NCBI GenBank assembly: GCA_921293015.1
Contig: OV121094.1
Span: 4,702,764 to 4,766,763 of the forward strand
Length of the DNA: 64,000 nt
Origin: Phorcus lineatus
Lineage: Eukaryota > Mollusca > Gastropoda > Trochida > Trochidae
Direction of reading: 5' to 3'
Within the stretch, counting starts at the first letter, position 1, and the number at the start of each line of letters is the position of its first letter. Position numbers and translations under genes: made by a program. The notes beneath the pieces were generated by a model. It saw only the letters and a program-made list of their open reading frames with translations, did not search any database and was not told the origin of the DNA. Shown piece by piece: positions 21,136-33,229 of the stretch.

Positions 21136-24100
21136 CTGAAACAAAAGCTGTTCCGACTCAGATTCAGGAGGTAACATCGTAGACTGTGAATAAAATCTAG
21201 AGAACAGTGAAGTTGATGATGAATCGATTCTTCGAGACATATAATGTAAGTTAGAATGTTTCTGACCATAATATTTGAAACATAACTATAAAGTTGCCTT
21301 TTATAATTTAAGATATTTTTATAATCTAATGTGAACCAATATGTTTTTAAAAAATACAAATACCTGTGTTTTTTGAAAATCTATATATTTTTTAATTTCC
21401 CATGAACATTCAATGTAATGTTGTTTAAACTATGGATGTCCTAGTATTTTTAACATCAGATTCTAACATTAAATACATACCAATAATGATTTCATTATTG
21501 TTGTCAACAGTTTCTGAAAGTCAAAGATACAGATGAACTTGGTAGATATTCACATGCATGTAAACATTTCCTTAGTTTAAAAAATATTTATTCTTCTTAC
21601 AAATAACATATGAAGTTTAATTCCTTTTTAGTCAAGATCTACAGGAAGTGATATTCAACTATAAACCTAGTCATTTCATTCTGTAAATACTCCTTAATCA
21701 GTGAATTGTTCTGCTATATTAAAATTGGTAAACACTCGTTCCTTTCATGAAGCCCTCAGATTATCATATGTCTCTAAGTTTTAACTACATTTTACTTACT
21801 ATATGAGAGGTCGATATATATATAAATATAAATATGTAAGATATATAGATATATGTATATCAGAAAAGATGAAATTGGTTTCTTGGAATAAGATTTTTGT
21901 GTGCATTTTTATCAAGGTGAACATTAAGCGTTTCGGTTTCACTGAATTTACCACTGTCTGTCTCCCTCTTTCAATTATGGATGTTAAAGTCATGGCATCA
22001 AAGACAAAAAAAGTCGAAAAGACTTGTTATCGAGTCGAAATGCGACGCATCCAGTCATAATTAAAATGATATCTACAGAAAGTGTCGTCTGAAGTGTTTT
22101 ATTTTCAAATATAATTTACTTCACGTGAAACCCTCTTCACATTTCTACACACACACACATATATATATATATTCAACTTTTTCTTTGATATTTACCAGAA
22201 TTGCCTCTGTTCCGACGGTGCACCACACATCCGATTACTATGCATAGTGTTATCAAACACACGGCTGCAGATACTGATGATATAATGATGATATATTGTG
22301 TTCCAAAGTGCCCTCTGAAAAATAGTAATAGATAAGTTAAGAAATAGATAAACATAAAAGGCAAAATGATTAGTCTAAAGAGATAAGGTCCGTTTTTTTT
22401 ACCTCGAGAGGTCCAAACAGTTTGAAAATTGGTTCTAACGTAAAAATGCTTGAATAATCAGAACATTTAAATCTTACAAGTCAATATGTCTAGGTTCCAG
22501 TTGTATAATGTCAGCCTTTCTTGATATTTTAAAACAAATAAATCAACATTTTCAGTGGTAGGGTAGTTGGCGCAAAACATAACTGAGTCATTACTTCGGC
22601 GTACTCTATAGCGAAAAACTGGTCAGGTTTCGACTTTTTCTTTTATGAACATTCATATTCATATATTGTACATAAGAACCACAGGGCTCCTTCAAATACC
22701 CCGATCTACCAAGGGAAAAGCCTCGTATTGATATATAGTGGCACAGTCCGGATGACAAATCCGTTGAATTTTTCTTCGACGTCACAGCATGATGACATTT
22801 CATTGGCTGAAAAACAATTACACGCTAACAATAACTAAAATAAACCAACTGTCACTGATACACGACCTTAAAGGTAAATAAAACAGACCGTATTTCTTGG
22901 CCTAGATGTTAGACACATATAGTACAGAGACAGCGAACTTACTTCATTTCGTTATGATCTGTCAGCATATCTGTCTCATTCTCCTTTGCATGACGAAGAT
23001 CTGGAATTAGGATATGAAAAAGTATGAGCATAGTATTAAATTTTCTTAGAATTCTTTGAATCGTTAACATGGTACGTTTAAGTGAGACTGTGTCCACGAT
23101 GTAAATGAAACTCATCGCTATCGACCCGGGTTAATTACCATTCCCACTAATGAGCTTTCCTACTGCAACTAATTAGTTCGGATTTATAACGATGAGTCTC
23201 ATTTTTATGACGGACGTAGTCTCGCTTTAAAATCTAATAACATCACTCCAACTTGAATACGAATTAGGTCTTTTAACGAAAGCTCTGGCTCTGATTGTGC
23301 CACTATTGAGGAACCATTGAATATCATTTACAAAGGAACGAGTGAGTTTGAGTGTCAATCTGTTTAAACAGAAACCATCGAAACCAGTTAAAGCACCAAT
23401 AAAATCACAGGGCGATCCTTATTAATGCTAGTAAAGATTTCGCAACTCTCAAAACGTGCATACAGAACAATTTATGCAACTTAATGAATACTTTTCTACG
23501 ACGCTTAAAGCGCTTGTAAAATATGTGTTTTTTTTACGCCAGTTGAAGCGTTTTACAACTATGAGAACACTCACCAATTGCAGAGGATCCATCTATTAAG
23601 ACGGAGGAATCATTCGGTAATTTCGATGTCGCCGTCGTCGTGTCAATCATTGGCGATGACGTCATTAGGTTTTCTAGTGTCTTGGTGAGAAGACCACTCC
23701 TATGAAAACACATAAGGTTCAAAAGTTCTACTGATAAGAAATAACGTTCAATTACAAGACCGTAATCCTATTATTTTTTATCTACACTTTTTACAAACAG
23801 CACATGTTTTTGGGACTCAATATTTTTTATCCTTGAGCGATGAACTTAACCTTTAAATAATAATTTGAGAGGTCAGACATTTTGGTAATGCAGTTTTAGG
23901 AGTCTCGAATTTTTCGAATGATTGAAAAGAACGTATACAATCTATATCATTAGAAATGTTGAGATGTTTCGGACATGAATCTATTGGTATCTCTTGATAC
24001 TTATACTCGGAGTACAGAGAAAAACAACAGCTTACTTGGAAACGTTCACACAAGGGCCGTAACCCAGTCCCGGTTTATGCGTTCCTTCTGGACACCCCGT

Positions 24101-27100
24101 GCAGTGGCCTGGGGAGAAAATATATTTCCTTATCTAGTTTCCTTTGACTATTCTGCCATTAATACTAGTACTGTACTTTTAGATGAGCGTGATTAAAAGA
24201 TCTCCAAGGAACAATTCTGTTAAGCTGAATTCGTATTAAGATTAAGTCACAGGAATGTCCACTAAATTTCATTTCCATCATTAATACCCTGACAACACTA
24301 CCCCTATAAAGGGACACAGAGCATGTTGTTGGAGTCAAATATGTGAAACTTCATAAATGGTGTTATTCAATAGAGAAATAATTGTTGTTTCACCATAGTG
24401 ACAATTATCAGGCTAAAGTAGAAATTTATGACCGGACAATGGCGCGCACAAATGATTGAAACGTGATTTTAGAATCTTATTTACAGCAGATATCAGGACA
24501 AAAAGGGGCTGATAGGGTTAAGTACATTATAACGCATATAAACATCTAAATGGAAAGCTGAATTAGCCTTCTTAACTTTTATATAGCCGTTTTTGATTAT
24601 CATTGATAACAAGAAATATTGTAATTTTGACACTTTAGAGTTAAAAATGAAACTTTAGAAAGGCGACTTGAACTTACCTCAGGACAAATTGTATTTTGGC
24701 TCTATTGAAGCCACATACAAAAATTGTGAAACATACTCTGTGTCACCTTAAGTGAGTTCGCTCTTAGCGCTTAATGCGAAATTGGAACCCTACAACCTAC
24801 AAGCTAAAATGTGCTATTATTTACAGTTTGAAGTCGTCGACTCATCTTGGCAGAGCAAATAGCGATGCATGCTATGCAAATTGTTCATAACATTTCTAAT
24901 GTATTCCCACCTAATTTTACTTTAATTAAACTTCCTAACCTATGCTAATGACGTAATGCACAGAGAATTCCACCCAACATGTGACGTGCATAATCTCAAG
25001 CGAACGATTGACTACATCAGAGAGGGAGAATGCAAGTATATCGAAGTCTGATCCTTTGGTAGTAGGAATATGACCGGATCACACCCGGACATCCAGGTGC
25101 ACGACGTGAGTAAAGAATGTGGTGCCAAACCAATGATTTGTATTCAAATCTCTGATCAAACTTACCTTCTGTATTGAGGTAGGTGTTGTCTCCACATTTG
25201 GGGTCCACCTTGGTGCACTGACAAGAATCAGGCCCCACCCAGCCCTCCTGGGGGTTGCACTTGCAGCGGGGGTTGCAGGAGGGGGAGGAAGGGGAGGGGT
25301 CGGGGTCCTTTACCGTGCCTGAGGAGAGTTACAAAATATTTATGAACATTTAACATTAAGAAATGAAATGACTTATCCGAAAATAAAATAGCAATAATTT
25401 TTGAATGGAAAGCATTACTGTCTTCAAATAAACCGTTGTTAAGATTTTTGGTGCTATTATTTAACAATTCCTTAGAACAATATAGGTTCAGTTTTTCAGG
25501 GCAAATCTTTAATGCACATCAGGCAAATAGTCTATGACTTACGTCAGTTTTCCCCCTGTCGTTTGACACCATATCAGAACTTTGCGGGCGTTCTACATGT
25601 AGCTTTCAATATTGAAACACTTTCCTGTTGTCGTGCAACAAAGCTTACTCGTCACTCGAAAAAGCAGAGACTCAGAAAACATGAAATTTCCAAGTTGAAA
25701 ATGCAATGAAAATAGCTAATGCCTACTTTCTTCAAATACAGAGAGAACACAAAAAGGTAAAAAAATCAATGAGGAATGCGTCTGCAATAAGTATCGTCGA
25801 TGCGATTACTACACTCTCGGTATATCGCACTCGCGATGCCACACTAAAGGGTCGCACTTGATTTAATCGGCAGGCGCCGAAATCAGAGTAATCTAACTGT
25901 AAAACAGGCATAGAAATGAAATCATTTTAATAGCCATAGGAAGGATTGGGGTGAGTGATCATCTTTGTGCTCAACAAGCATATTCAGTCCAATTCAGTGG
26001 CTGTGTAAAATTGAGTTGATGACATTAAACAAAATGCAGTGAACAAACGCAAAGGCGATTTTTGACGGAATTATAAAGCTCTTCCGCTCATCTCCCCCTG
26101 ACAGAAGCCATAACTGCATGCGAATTATACCATGATTTTTTTCACTCTTATATATTAATCTTAATCACAAGGTCGGGAGAAAACGCTTACCCTCAGGACA
26201 AACATTTTCACTGTAACACGAGAAATAGCTCCATGAGCTGGTAGCGTCCATATTGAATTTCCCCGGCGGGCAAGGAACGCACCGGTCGTCTTCTCCCCCG
26301 ACTTCACATGGGCGAAGCTCGTGATCTAAGATGTAAATATATATAATGAATTAAGTAACAATGATTTGATTTTAATAGCAAATAATGGAAAATAAAGAAA
26401 TATTTGAGAAACAAAACTTAGAATTAGGGAATACTGAGAACACCATCCTGTTTCACATAGGGCTAATTATGCCGATACACAAATAACACCTTGGTATTTT
26501 CTATGAATTTTCTTATGATTTTCTAAAACAATGCACCACCATGCAGTCGTTCCCTTCTCAAAATTGAAAGCAAAAGTGCATATTATCATTATTAAAATAA
26601 TACACAGTATTCTTCATCGTCGACGTTGATTTTTTGTAAATGTGAAAATTCTCTTAACCTCACATTGAACTCTTGTTACCAATAAAATATTGCTTTATAT
26701 ATCAAACCGAAAATTATACCTTGTAAGAAAAATGTGCGCGTCGCAGAGATGAAAGAACTCTAGACATCTAAATTAACTTAGATTACAACCGATCAGGACC
26801 AAGATTTTCGAAGGACTCTTAGTGCCAAGATAGCCGTAAGGGCTGCCAAAACCTCTTTTATCATTCTTTAGAGTCATCACTGTATGAAAGTATTCTTATC
26901 CGCTTTTCTTTGTATGTTAATAAGCTAAAAACATATCTCCTGAACTGCTACATAGAATGAATTATATGTGCTCATGAACGTATGTATGCTTGTAAATATT
27001 TTACCTATTAATGCTTGATGTATATTTCCTTATAATGTAATTTTATAATCTTCGGTTATTGCTGGAGGAAATAAAGAATCTCTCTATCTCATGGTGGTCT

Positions 27101-27448
27101 TTACTATATTCGTGTTGAATTTCATCATGCATGGTGATCCTTTCGATACTCAATGTGAGTTTCATTATGTATGGTGATCTTTACAATATACGCATGGTGA
27201 GTTTCAGTATGCATTGTGATCTTTACTATATTCATGGTGAGTTTTATTATGTATGGTGATATTTACAATACAGATCAGCTTGGTGAGTTTCATTATGCAT
27301 GGTTACTTAACTATATACAAAGTGAGTTTAATCATGCTAGTGATCATAACTTACTGATCCCACAGTGATTGATAGGAAGACAACGCCTCTGAGTCCCATC
27401 CTGCAGTGTCCACAGACTCCACCCGTCCCTCATCTCCTGTCGCTCGGC
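20861..27448 (-). CDS. TNF-receptor-superfamily-like type I membrane protein, copy 2 (8 exons)
   Basis: Exons, 5' to 3' on the minus strand: 27355-27448, 26191-26325, 25166-25318, 24036-24108, 23575-23699, 22943-23000, 22196-22314, 20861-21135. All have GT/AG boundaries and every junction is in phase (1,1,1,2,1,2,1), giving 343 residues plus a missing signal-peptide exon. Order: cysteine-rich repeats (CLPINHC, RPCEVGGEDDRCVPC, FSCYSENVC, then CNPRCKCNPQEGW and CTGCPEGTHKPGLGYGPC), a Ser/Thr stalk, a transmembrane helix (IIIISSVSAAVCLITLCIVI) with HRRNR stop-transfer, and a tail with PLIPPN/T repeats ending KKKPGPLYLIL. Likely a cell-surface receptor. No death domain is seen; SSQT in the tail could be a weak TRAF-type site. 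EGF/laminin-type receptors are an alternative because CKCNPQEGWVGPDSCQC is EGF-like. Confidence 0.75.
21063..21135. repeat. Coding 18-bp tandem repeat (4 units)
   Basis: Four units of TGGTGGTATAAGTGGGGT-type sequence on the plus strand. It is a likely length-polymorphic site in the receptor tail. Confidence 0.9.
21136..22195 (-). other. Last intron of TNFR-like copy 2
   Basis: AT-rich, with (CA)n(TA)n at 22146-22172 and ATATA runs at 21814-21858. Exon G joins exon H in phase directly, so no extra exon is required. A Ser-rich frame at 21140-21240 (RIDSSSTSLFSRFYSQS) could be an alternative exon. Confidence 0.5.
22196..22314 (-). CDS. TNFR-like copy 2, exon G (transmembrane)
   Basis: Acceptor CTATTTTTCAG, donor GTAAATATC, 119 nt. 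It encodes KGHFGTQY, a helix of about 23 hydrophobic residues, then CVVHRRNRGNS, a positively charged stop-transfer that orients the C-terminus inside. Confidence 0.8.
22943..23000 (-). CDS. TNFR-like copy 2, exon F (juxtamembrane)
   Basis: A 58-nt exon between acceptor CTAATTCCAG and donor GTAAGTTC, reading DLRHAKENETDMLTDHNEM. It is acidic with one N-glycosylation sequon (NET). Confidence 0.65.
23575..23699 (-). CDS. TNFR-like copy 2, exon E (Ser/Thr stalk)
   Basis: A 125-nt exon, acceptor TTTTCATAG, donor GTGAGTG. It reads SGLLTKTLENLMTSSPMIDT, then TTATSKLPNDSSVLIDGSS. The Ser/Thr content suits an extracellular O-glycosylated stalk, and NDS is a sequon. Confidence 0.65.
24036..24108 (-). 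CDS. TNFR-like copy 2, exon D (end of cysteine-rich region)
   Basis: A 73-nt exon, acceptor TTTTCTCCCCAG, donor GTAAGC. It reads GHCTGCPEGTHKPGLGYGPC then VNVS; C-x2-C-P-x-G-T-x-K-x-G is a classic TNFR/EGF-like cysteine repeat ending. Confidence 0.75.
24308..24745 (+). repeat. Three-copy ~430-bp dispersed repeat, copy a
   Basis: Begins AAAGGGACACAGAGCATGTTG and ends near TTTTGGCTCTATTG. Same orientation and order of blocks as 31388-31805 and 53396-53845, with a conserved core CCGGACAATG followed by CGC. It lies in the intron between exons D and C. Confidence 0.75.
25166..25318 (-). CDS. TNFR-like copy 2, exon C
   Basis: A 153-nt exon, acceptor AACTCTCCTCAG, donor GTAAGTTT. It reads GTVKDPDPSPSSPSCNPR, CKCNPQEGWVGPDSCQC and TKVDPKCGDNTYLNTE. 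Pro/Ser linker followed by six cysteines with EGF-like spacing. Locally GC-rich relative to the introns. Confidence 0.75.
26191..26325 (-). CDS. TNFR-like copy 2, exon B
   Basis: A 135-nt exon, acceptor TTTACATCTTAG, donor GTAAGCG. It reads HELRPCEVGGEDDRCVPC, PPGKFNMDATSSWSYFSC and YSENVCPE. The C-x2-C-P-P-G-x-F core is TNFR-like. It differs from copy 1 at many residues but at no cysteine. Confidence 0.8.
27095..27345. repeat. ~39-bp intronic minisatellite, array 1
   Basis: Units of the type CATGGTGATCTTTACTATAT, TCATGGTGAGTTTCATTATG, about six diverged copies, next to exon A of TNFR-like copy 2. Confidence 0.85.
27355..27448 (-). CDS. TNFR-like copy 2, exon A
   Basis: A 94-nt exon, acceptor GGTGACAG, donor GTAAGTTA. 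It reads AERQEMRDGWSLWTLQDG then TQRRCLPINHCGI. Nearly identical to copy 1 (5638-5731), and identity continues a few bases past each splice site. Confidence 0.65.
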
Positions 27449-27929
27449 CTGTCACCATGGAAACATTAAAAATACCTGATAATGTTGATGAGGTAGATTT
27501 GGAAGGCTAATTCTAAATACAGTAAATTCCCACTTCTCCAGCTTTGTCATACGTTTAAAGGATCTTCGGCGGAAAATGTCAGTTTTGGCGAAGAACATCC
27601 GATGGCAATGTGCAGATATCAAGAATTAAGGGATTTCACTTGTATATTCAATAATGTGATTGACGCAGTTACACACGGGCATACTTGTAATAATGCATGT
27701 CTTCCCTTAGGCTTAATGATTACTGCTTACTTAACATGTGATATGTCGATATCACAGGACACTTACAGACGAGGCAGCAGCCAAGGTTAATAGAGATATG
27801 ATGCACAGGTTTATTGCGCTTGAAGTCATATTTTTTTCTGAAAACAAGATATATGACATTCATTATTTACAATATGCTTAATGACATTCTCCATTTATTT
27901 TACAATAAAACTTATGTTTCATATAGTTA

Positions 27930-28235
27930 ATTTCATTATGCATGGTGATCTTTACTATAGTCATAGTGAGTTTCATTAGGTATGGTGATCTTATTGTATT
28001 CATGTCGAACGCTTCCATATACATGGTTACTTTCATTTTGCATTGTGATCTTTACTATATTCATGGTGAGTTTCATTATATATGGTGACCTTTACAATAT
28101 AAGCATGGTGAGTTTAATTTCATGGTGATCTAAACAATATATTCATAGTGAGTTTCATTATGTATGGTGATCTTTACTATATTATGGTGATTTCATCATG
28201 AATGGTGATGTTTACCAAATTCATAGTGAGTTTCG
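27930..28235. repeat. ~39-bp minisatellite, array 2
   Basis: Same unit as 27095-27345, about eight copies, on the other side of exon A, same orientation. Copy 1 has no equivalent, so it expanded after the duplication or was lost there. Confidence 0.85.
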
Positions 28236-29560
28236 TTATATTCCGGAATATTATTCTATGTTTAGTTTAACTGCTGTAAGCTTCCTTAATTAAACTTAAC
28301 TCAATCAAAACAGTTCCATAACTACACCACCCTGGTGAAAACGTCGAGCTGTTGACAATTCAAACTGTCCTGCTCAAAACTTCAATAGTAGTTTGCATAA
28401 TGCTTTGTATGCAGGAATCCATTGTGTGTTAGAGCTGATCATTTACCCTATCTGTAGGCCTAACTCGGACTCGCCAGAATGTAAATTGCGTGGCGCTTTG
28501 GCATTGACACATGAGTTTAAAATAATTTCGCTTCAGAGACATATGAAAGACGATATCATACTTAAAGTATAACGTTTAAGAGGAAGAACATTAGAATGAC
28601 AAACTTACCCTGCAACAGTGTTTCCGCAGTGATCAATTGCGCAGTAAAAATTTGCATATTTTGATTTTGAAAACTATTGGAAAAACCTTTCGTCTTTTTA
28701 TTACAACATAAATATAAGCTTATTCTTCCATAAATTGGTAATTTTTAATATTAAAATATCAATTTAATGTATTAATGTAATAATAAGGTAAGTGACATAA
28801 CCTGTATAAATACATGTAGTGATGGGCAATCCCCAAAAACTGCCTAACAGCACTATGTCAATATTTACAGTAGTCATGATCCACTCCCTTATCTACATAC
28901 TAATGCTGTATGTATAATGTTGCATAACGTTGACTATACATTCGGCTCGCAAGAAGTTATACCCTTTCGTTATGGTTCAGTTCTTGAGACGAGAGATATT
29001 TGAATACGTGGTAATCAAGAAGGAATAGCTAAAAGAGCTTATATAGTTGATCGCATAAAATAACCGCAATTCCTTTTCTTATCAAATTATTTCTTCTTCT
29101 TGGGTACATGCGCAATTCCTACCGTCGCAATGACTGTCTGTCCTATCGGGCCACATACCACATATTTTCAAGTAGTTCTATTATCATTGTTTTTCTAACA
29201 CAGGCACTTTCCCATATCTTGTTGGCTATTTACCTTTTGCATACTGACTTACCTGCCATAGAACACTTTTCAGTCAAACATGACAACACGTTTTGCGGCT
29301 CCAAAGAGCGGTAGCCAGGGTAAACAAAGCCGGTCAGTCATTCTCCGCCTATAACTTGGAGTCAGATTTCCTGCTCACATCAGCACCGTAACAGTTAATC
29401 TAAGAGCCAGAAAAATGTACACACACTGTGTATCAGTATCAGACCTATCAGTCTGTTTTTACCATCATATTCAAAAGTCAAAGAGAAAGCCTCCAATAAG
29501 GACTACATTGTCTCTGAATTGCTTCCGGACTGTGGTAAAAGTTAGCGCATGGAATTGTTT
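28236..29560. other. No gene seen (upstream flank of TNFR-like copy 2)
   Basis: 28650-29000 is collinear with 9420-9700 of copy 1. The missing signal-peptide exon should lie upstream of 27448. A candidate at 28609-28665 (MQIFTAQLITAETLLQ with donor GTAAGT) has the wrong phase. Confidence 0.4.
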
Positions 29561-29561
29561 A

Positions 29562-31315
29562 GTCCTGCTTCATGACTGTGTATGTAATGGAGCCTTTTAC
29601 AGTCTAGGTCCACATTCAGCAAGTCTAGATTGACTGAATTTAAAATTAGGAGCCCAAAGAAAAAAATATTATGGATGAAGGAACAGTAAGTTATCAAAAT
29701 TTTTCATAGACTAAATTTTAGTCTAGGAATTGTTCGGACCGTAATCGGACCGCCTTATTGTTTTATTTTGGGGTATGACATGAAAGAGGGTGCAACGTTA
29801 CAAAAATAAACTATATGTATGGACAGAATATCCACACATATACAACCGTTTTTATTATAAGACTAATCAACAATGCCTTGTAATGCAGTAGCAAGGCTTT
29901 TCACACTCGTAGCGCCGATGAATGGCTTCACCTGATATTGTTGTGGTTTTTTAGGCGTATGCACTCCAATCTAATTAATCAAAATGTCACCCTGACTAAA
30001 ACTACTCAACTGCTTTGTTGTATAATAATGTACTTATAATATATATGGATGAATAGGAACAGTCAATAGGACTGTCCTCTTGATATGCTTGTTTTCTCAT
30101 TGTAAAAAAACCCATCATCGGAGAATAAGATAAGATATAATAGTTAATAGAGAATAATATATCTATTCCTTTTGAATCAAACTGAGTAGTAGCTTTGGGA
30201 TAACAAGTCAGATAAACTAATTTTTCTTACATCAATCGATCACGTTCATCAGGCAATGTTACTTTTCTGATACGCTTATCAATTAAGTCTTTGTGATATA
30301 TTATTTTAAAAATTCTAGGTTCCTGTTTACAGCAGATATTGTCCAAGTGTATTGTTATCAGGATTCATCAATAATGTACTCAATAATTACAATCAAAAGA
30401 TTAAACACATATAATTTTAATGTAAGTGTCTTGGACAAGGGTTTACGTATACACTTCCACCGAGTATATATTCTTATTTGACAAATTGATAATTTTATTC
30501 TAATCAGTATTCAGTATTCTCAATGAGGATGCTTTTTGTCATAATTTAATTTAGACGAGTCTTCTCCATGGCGTAAGTCTCTTATAACAGTTACTTAACA
30601 TAGTTAAACATTAACATTACAGTATGGGAGATAAAGGTGATAAATTCAAAAAGATCTATTTCTTTTTCAAGCAGGACTAGGCTCTTTATCCCACTGACTT
30701 GTCAGTAAGATATATAGATTTCATCCCGCCAGGGGCTCGGCAACTTTGTCTGCTGTAGAGAACTGTTCTACAGGCAGTCAGGTTTGGGTGCAATGCTACA
30801 CTGGAATTCGCTAGTTCCAGCCGATGCTCACAGGTTTCACCGCAATGCATAGCCTCAATGGTGTCGCGGGCTTTCTCCCTGCAATGATACTAGCAGCGGC
30901 GATATAAGTGAAATAATCTTGAAAGCGGCGTAAAACACCAACTCACCTCACCTCACCTATATAGATTTAAGTTCATTTCTGATTAATTCAAACCCATGTA
31001 ACTCGTCTCCGTGATTACATTTGGCTGACACATGATCTCTTGTAAAACGTTTTTACTTATTCATTATTTAAAAAGTCTTTTATGTTTTTAGACTGGAAAA
31101 ATCAGACGAAAGTCTAGACTTTTTTCCAAGAGGTCGTCAAGTTTTACTACACTAAAACTTAGTCTATGAATTTTTTGAAAAATAATTTACTGTTCCTTCA
31201 TCCATAATATTTGTTCTTTGGGCTCCTAATTTGTGTATTCAGTCGATCTAGACTTGCTGAATGTGGACCAAGACTGAATTAAAGGGTTCTTTATATACAC
31301 AGTCATGAAGCAGAA
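29562..31315. repeat. Inverted repeat pair flanking part of duplication copy 2
   Basis: About 170-bp arms, 29562-29735 and 31149-31315, are reverse complements (TCCACATTCAGCAAGTCTAG, TTAGGAGCCCAAAGAA, TTATGGATGAAGGAACAGTA) with moderate divergence. The sequence between them is duplication-homologous (10.0-10.74 kb in copy 1) plus the SINE below. Confidence 0.7.
30722..30957 (+). mobile_element. Gastropod-type SINE with 11-bp target duplication
   Basis: Flanked by TATATAGATTT at 30711-30721 and 30958-30968. The 3' end reads GCGGCGTAAAACACCAACTC then (ACCTC)n. Copy 1 of the duplication lacks it (around 10540), so it is a post-duplication insertion. The 5' end has no clear box A/B and may be truncated. 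Confidence 0.8.
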
Positions 31316-31387
31316 CTTAAGTGTTACCTTTTTAGAGTGAAGTTGTAATATAAAAATATTAAAATTATTCTTTTTGATTATAAAAGG

Positions 31388-31805
31388 AGCACAGCGTATG
31401 ACTGTCGTTGGATAAAAAATGTCAAACTCCATAAATGGAGTTATCTTATCGAGAAGTAGTCGTTTTGTCTGAAAATCTTAGTGCTCATCAGTGTAATTTA
31501 ATGGCAATAAAGAGGATAAAGTCATTATTTAAAATCGAAAACCGGACAATGCCGCATGCTAATGACTGAAACGAATTTTTAAAAACCTATTACAGTAGAG
31601 AGATAGACCAATAATGGTTGGCAGTGTTAATGTACATGTCAATTTGACGAAGAATTTTGGCATCTTACAATTTATATGAACGTTTTTCGATTATCGTTGA
31701 AAACATGTTACAATGAAATATCATAATGTTTGCATTTTGGGGATAAATATGCAACTTGAGAAAGGCCATTTTAACTTATATCGAGACATATGGTATGTTA
31801 CCTCT
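31388..31805 (+). repeat. Three-copy dispersed repeat, copy b
   Basis: Aligns with 24308-24745 and 53396-53845; core AAAACCGGACAATGCCGC near 31542. It abuts the right arm of the inverted repeat. Confidence 0.7.
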
Positions 31806-33229
31806 TATTTATGCCACATAAAAAATTGAAATTACTTTAAAGTTGATTCTGCTTCCTACCTTAAATAAAATTCACAGTATTTGTTTTCATGTCGGCTACG
31901 TTGTATTTATTATTTGTAATATAAGTTGTCTGCGACAAGATTGTGCATTGCGACCATACCTATTCACTCTATTTGTTCACATGATCGATTTGACTTGTTT
32001 ATTTTCTGAATCACTTAACGATATAGGTTATTTCAGACTTATATAACTTTTATGCATACGTTTGTGGTGGGCTTATCTCGACCGTGTTGCTTAAACCTAC
32101 CCAAACGAACTTATTGCGTGAGAGTGACGTGTTCATGACCTGCGAACTTTCAACCCTGTGCTACCTGCTATACGACTTAAGTGTTTGATGGAATTGTAAC
32201 TGGTATGCAGCCGGAGACTTGATGATTTTACAAAAGGTGACGACGTTTGAGACATTACTGTAAGGCGAAGACGGCTAAGCACCTTTTATAAAGTTGCTAT
32301 AATGTTGGAACTGATACTTTAACTATGACCAGTCAGAGTGCGCTAAACCGGAAGCGTGTATGTTTCGAACACGCATTGCTTGCAAAGCATGAATAATTCC
32401 TTGTTGGATGTTTCGGTAAAACTCAACTGTTTAAATTGCCTAAATCATAATAATCATACATCATATTGTCTTGTAATTATCTTAATCGTTCCAGAAACGT
32501 ATGATTGATGTCAAAGCTTTCTCACTAACCTCGGTATGTATAAAAAGTGACCATTTAAACACAGATAAAAATCGCCCAAAATCTTGTTAATACTCATTGA
32601 TTTCTAAATTTAATAAGTCATCGAAAGTACTCCTTGTTAAAAGCAACAAATTGTCAATGAATATAACTTGCAATTAGGTCACCAATACTTTGAGTGAGTT
32701 TTATGAGTGAATCTAAATTTATGTATATAAATGTTGCTTCTACATGTTATCGAGTGTAGATTGGTGAACCTCTCTGGAAAATAACTCCCCTCATTAATCT
32801 TATAAGTATATGGTAAAGATTACTGGCTTTTATCTGAAATCATGATTATCCATAATAAAATAAATGAGTGTCATTGATCACAATTAGTTGTTTTAGTGGC
32901 TGCGAGTATCCCTAAAAACAAAATTATGCCTATAGGTCTATTTATTCATTGATTATGCAGTCGTTAACATCATTGCATTGAACTTGCATCATTATAACTT
33001 CATCTGTGAATGTGTCTATAAAGACAGATTCATAAATATTTGTTTTCTTCTAGAGACTTCTTATAAGATTCTTAACATTTGACATCATAAGCTGTAAAAT
33101 AAAAAATTAAGCACGTAAACAACATTTTTCTAACAATAGTTATTAGTACTTGTTTCATTCCTGACCTTCTGCATTGTAATGCTGCATGTAGACTCTACAA
33201 CCCTTTATTTCAAAGTCTTAGCATTTTTC
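31806..33229. other. No gene; one dispersed repeat fragment
   Basis: 32066-32165 matches 62626-62735 in inverse orientation (ATCTCGACCGTGTT and TCATGACCTGCGAACTTT). Otherwise AT-rich with nothing supported. Confidence 0.45.

Noticed and set aside
21016-21240. Ser-rich frame reading into THLYHQ repeats as the receptor tail
   Set aside because: Only the alternative frame from 21135 (PLIPP repeats) joins the transmembrane exon in phase; kept as a possible alternative exon.
28609-28665. Possible signal-peptide exon MQIFTAQLITAETLLQ with donor GTAAGT for TNFR-like copy 2
   Set aside because: Ends in phase 1 whereas exon A needs phase 0; the in-phase frame meets a stop.
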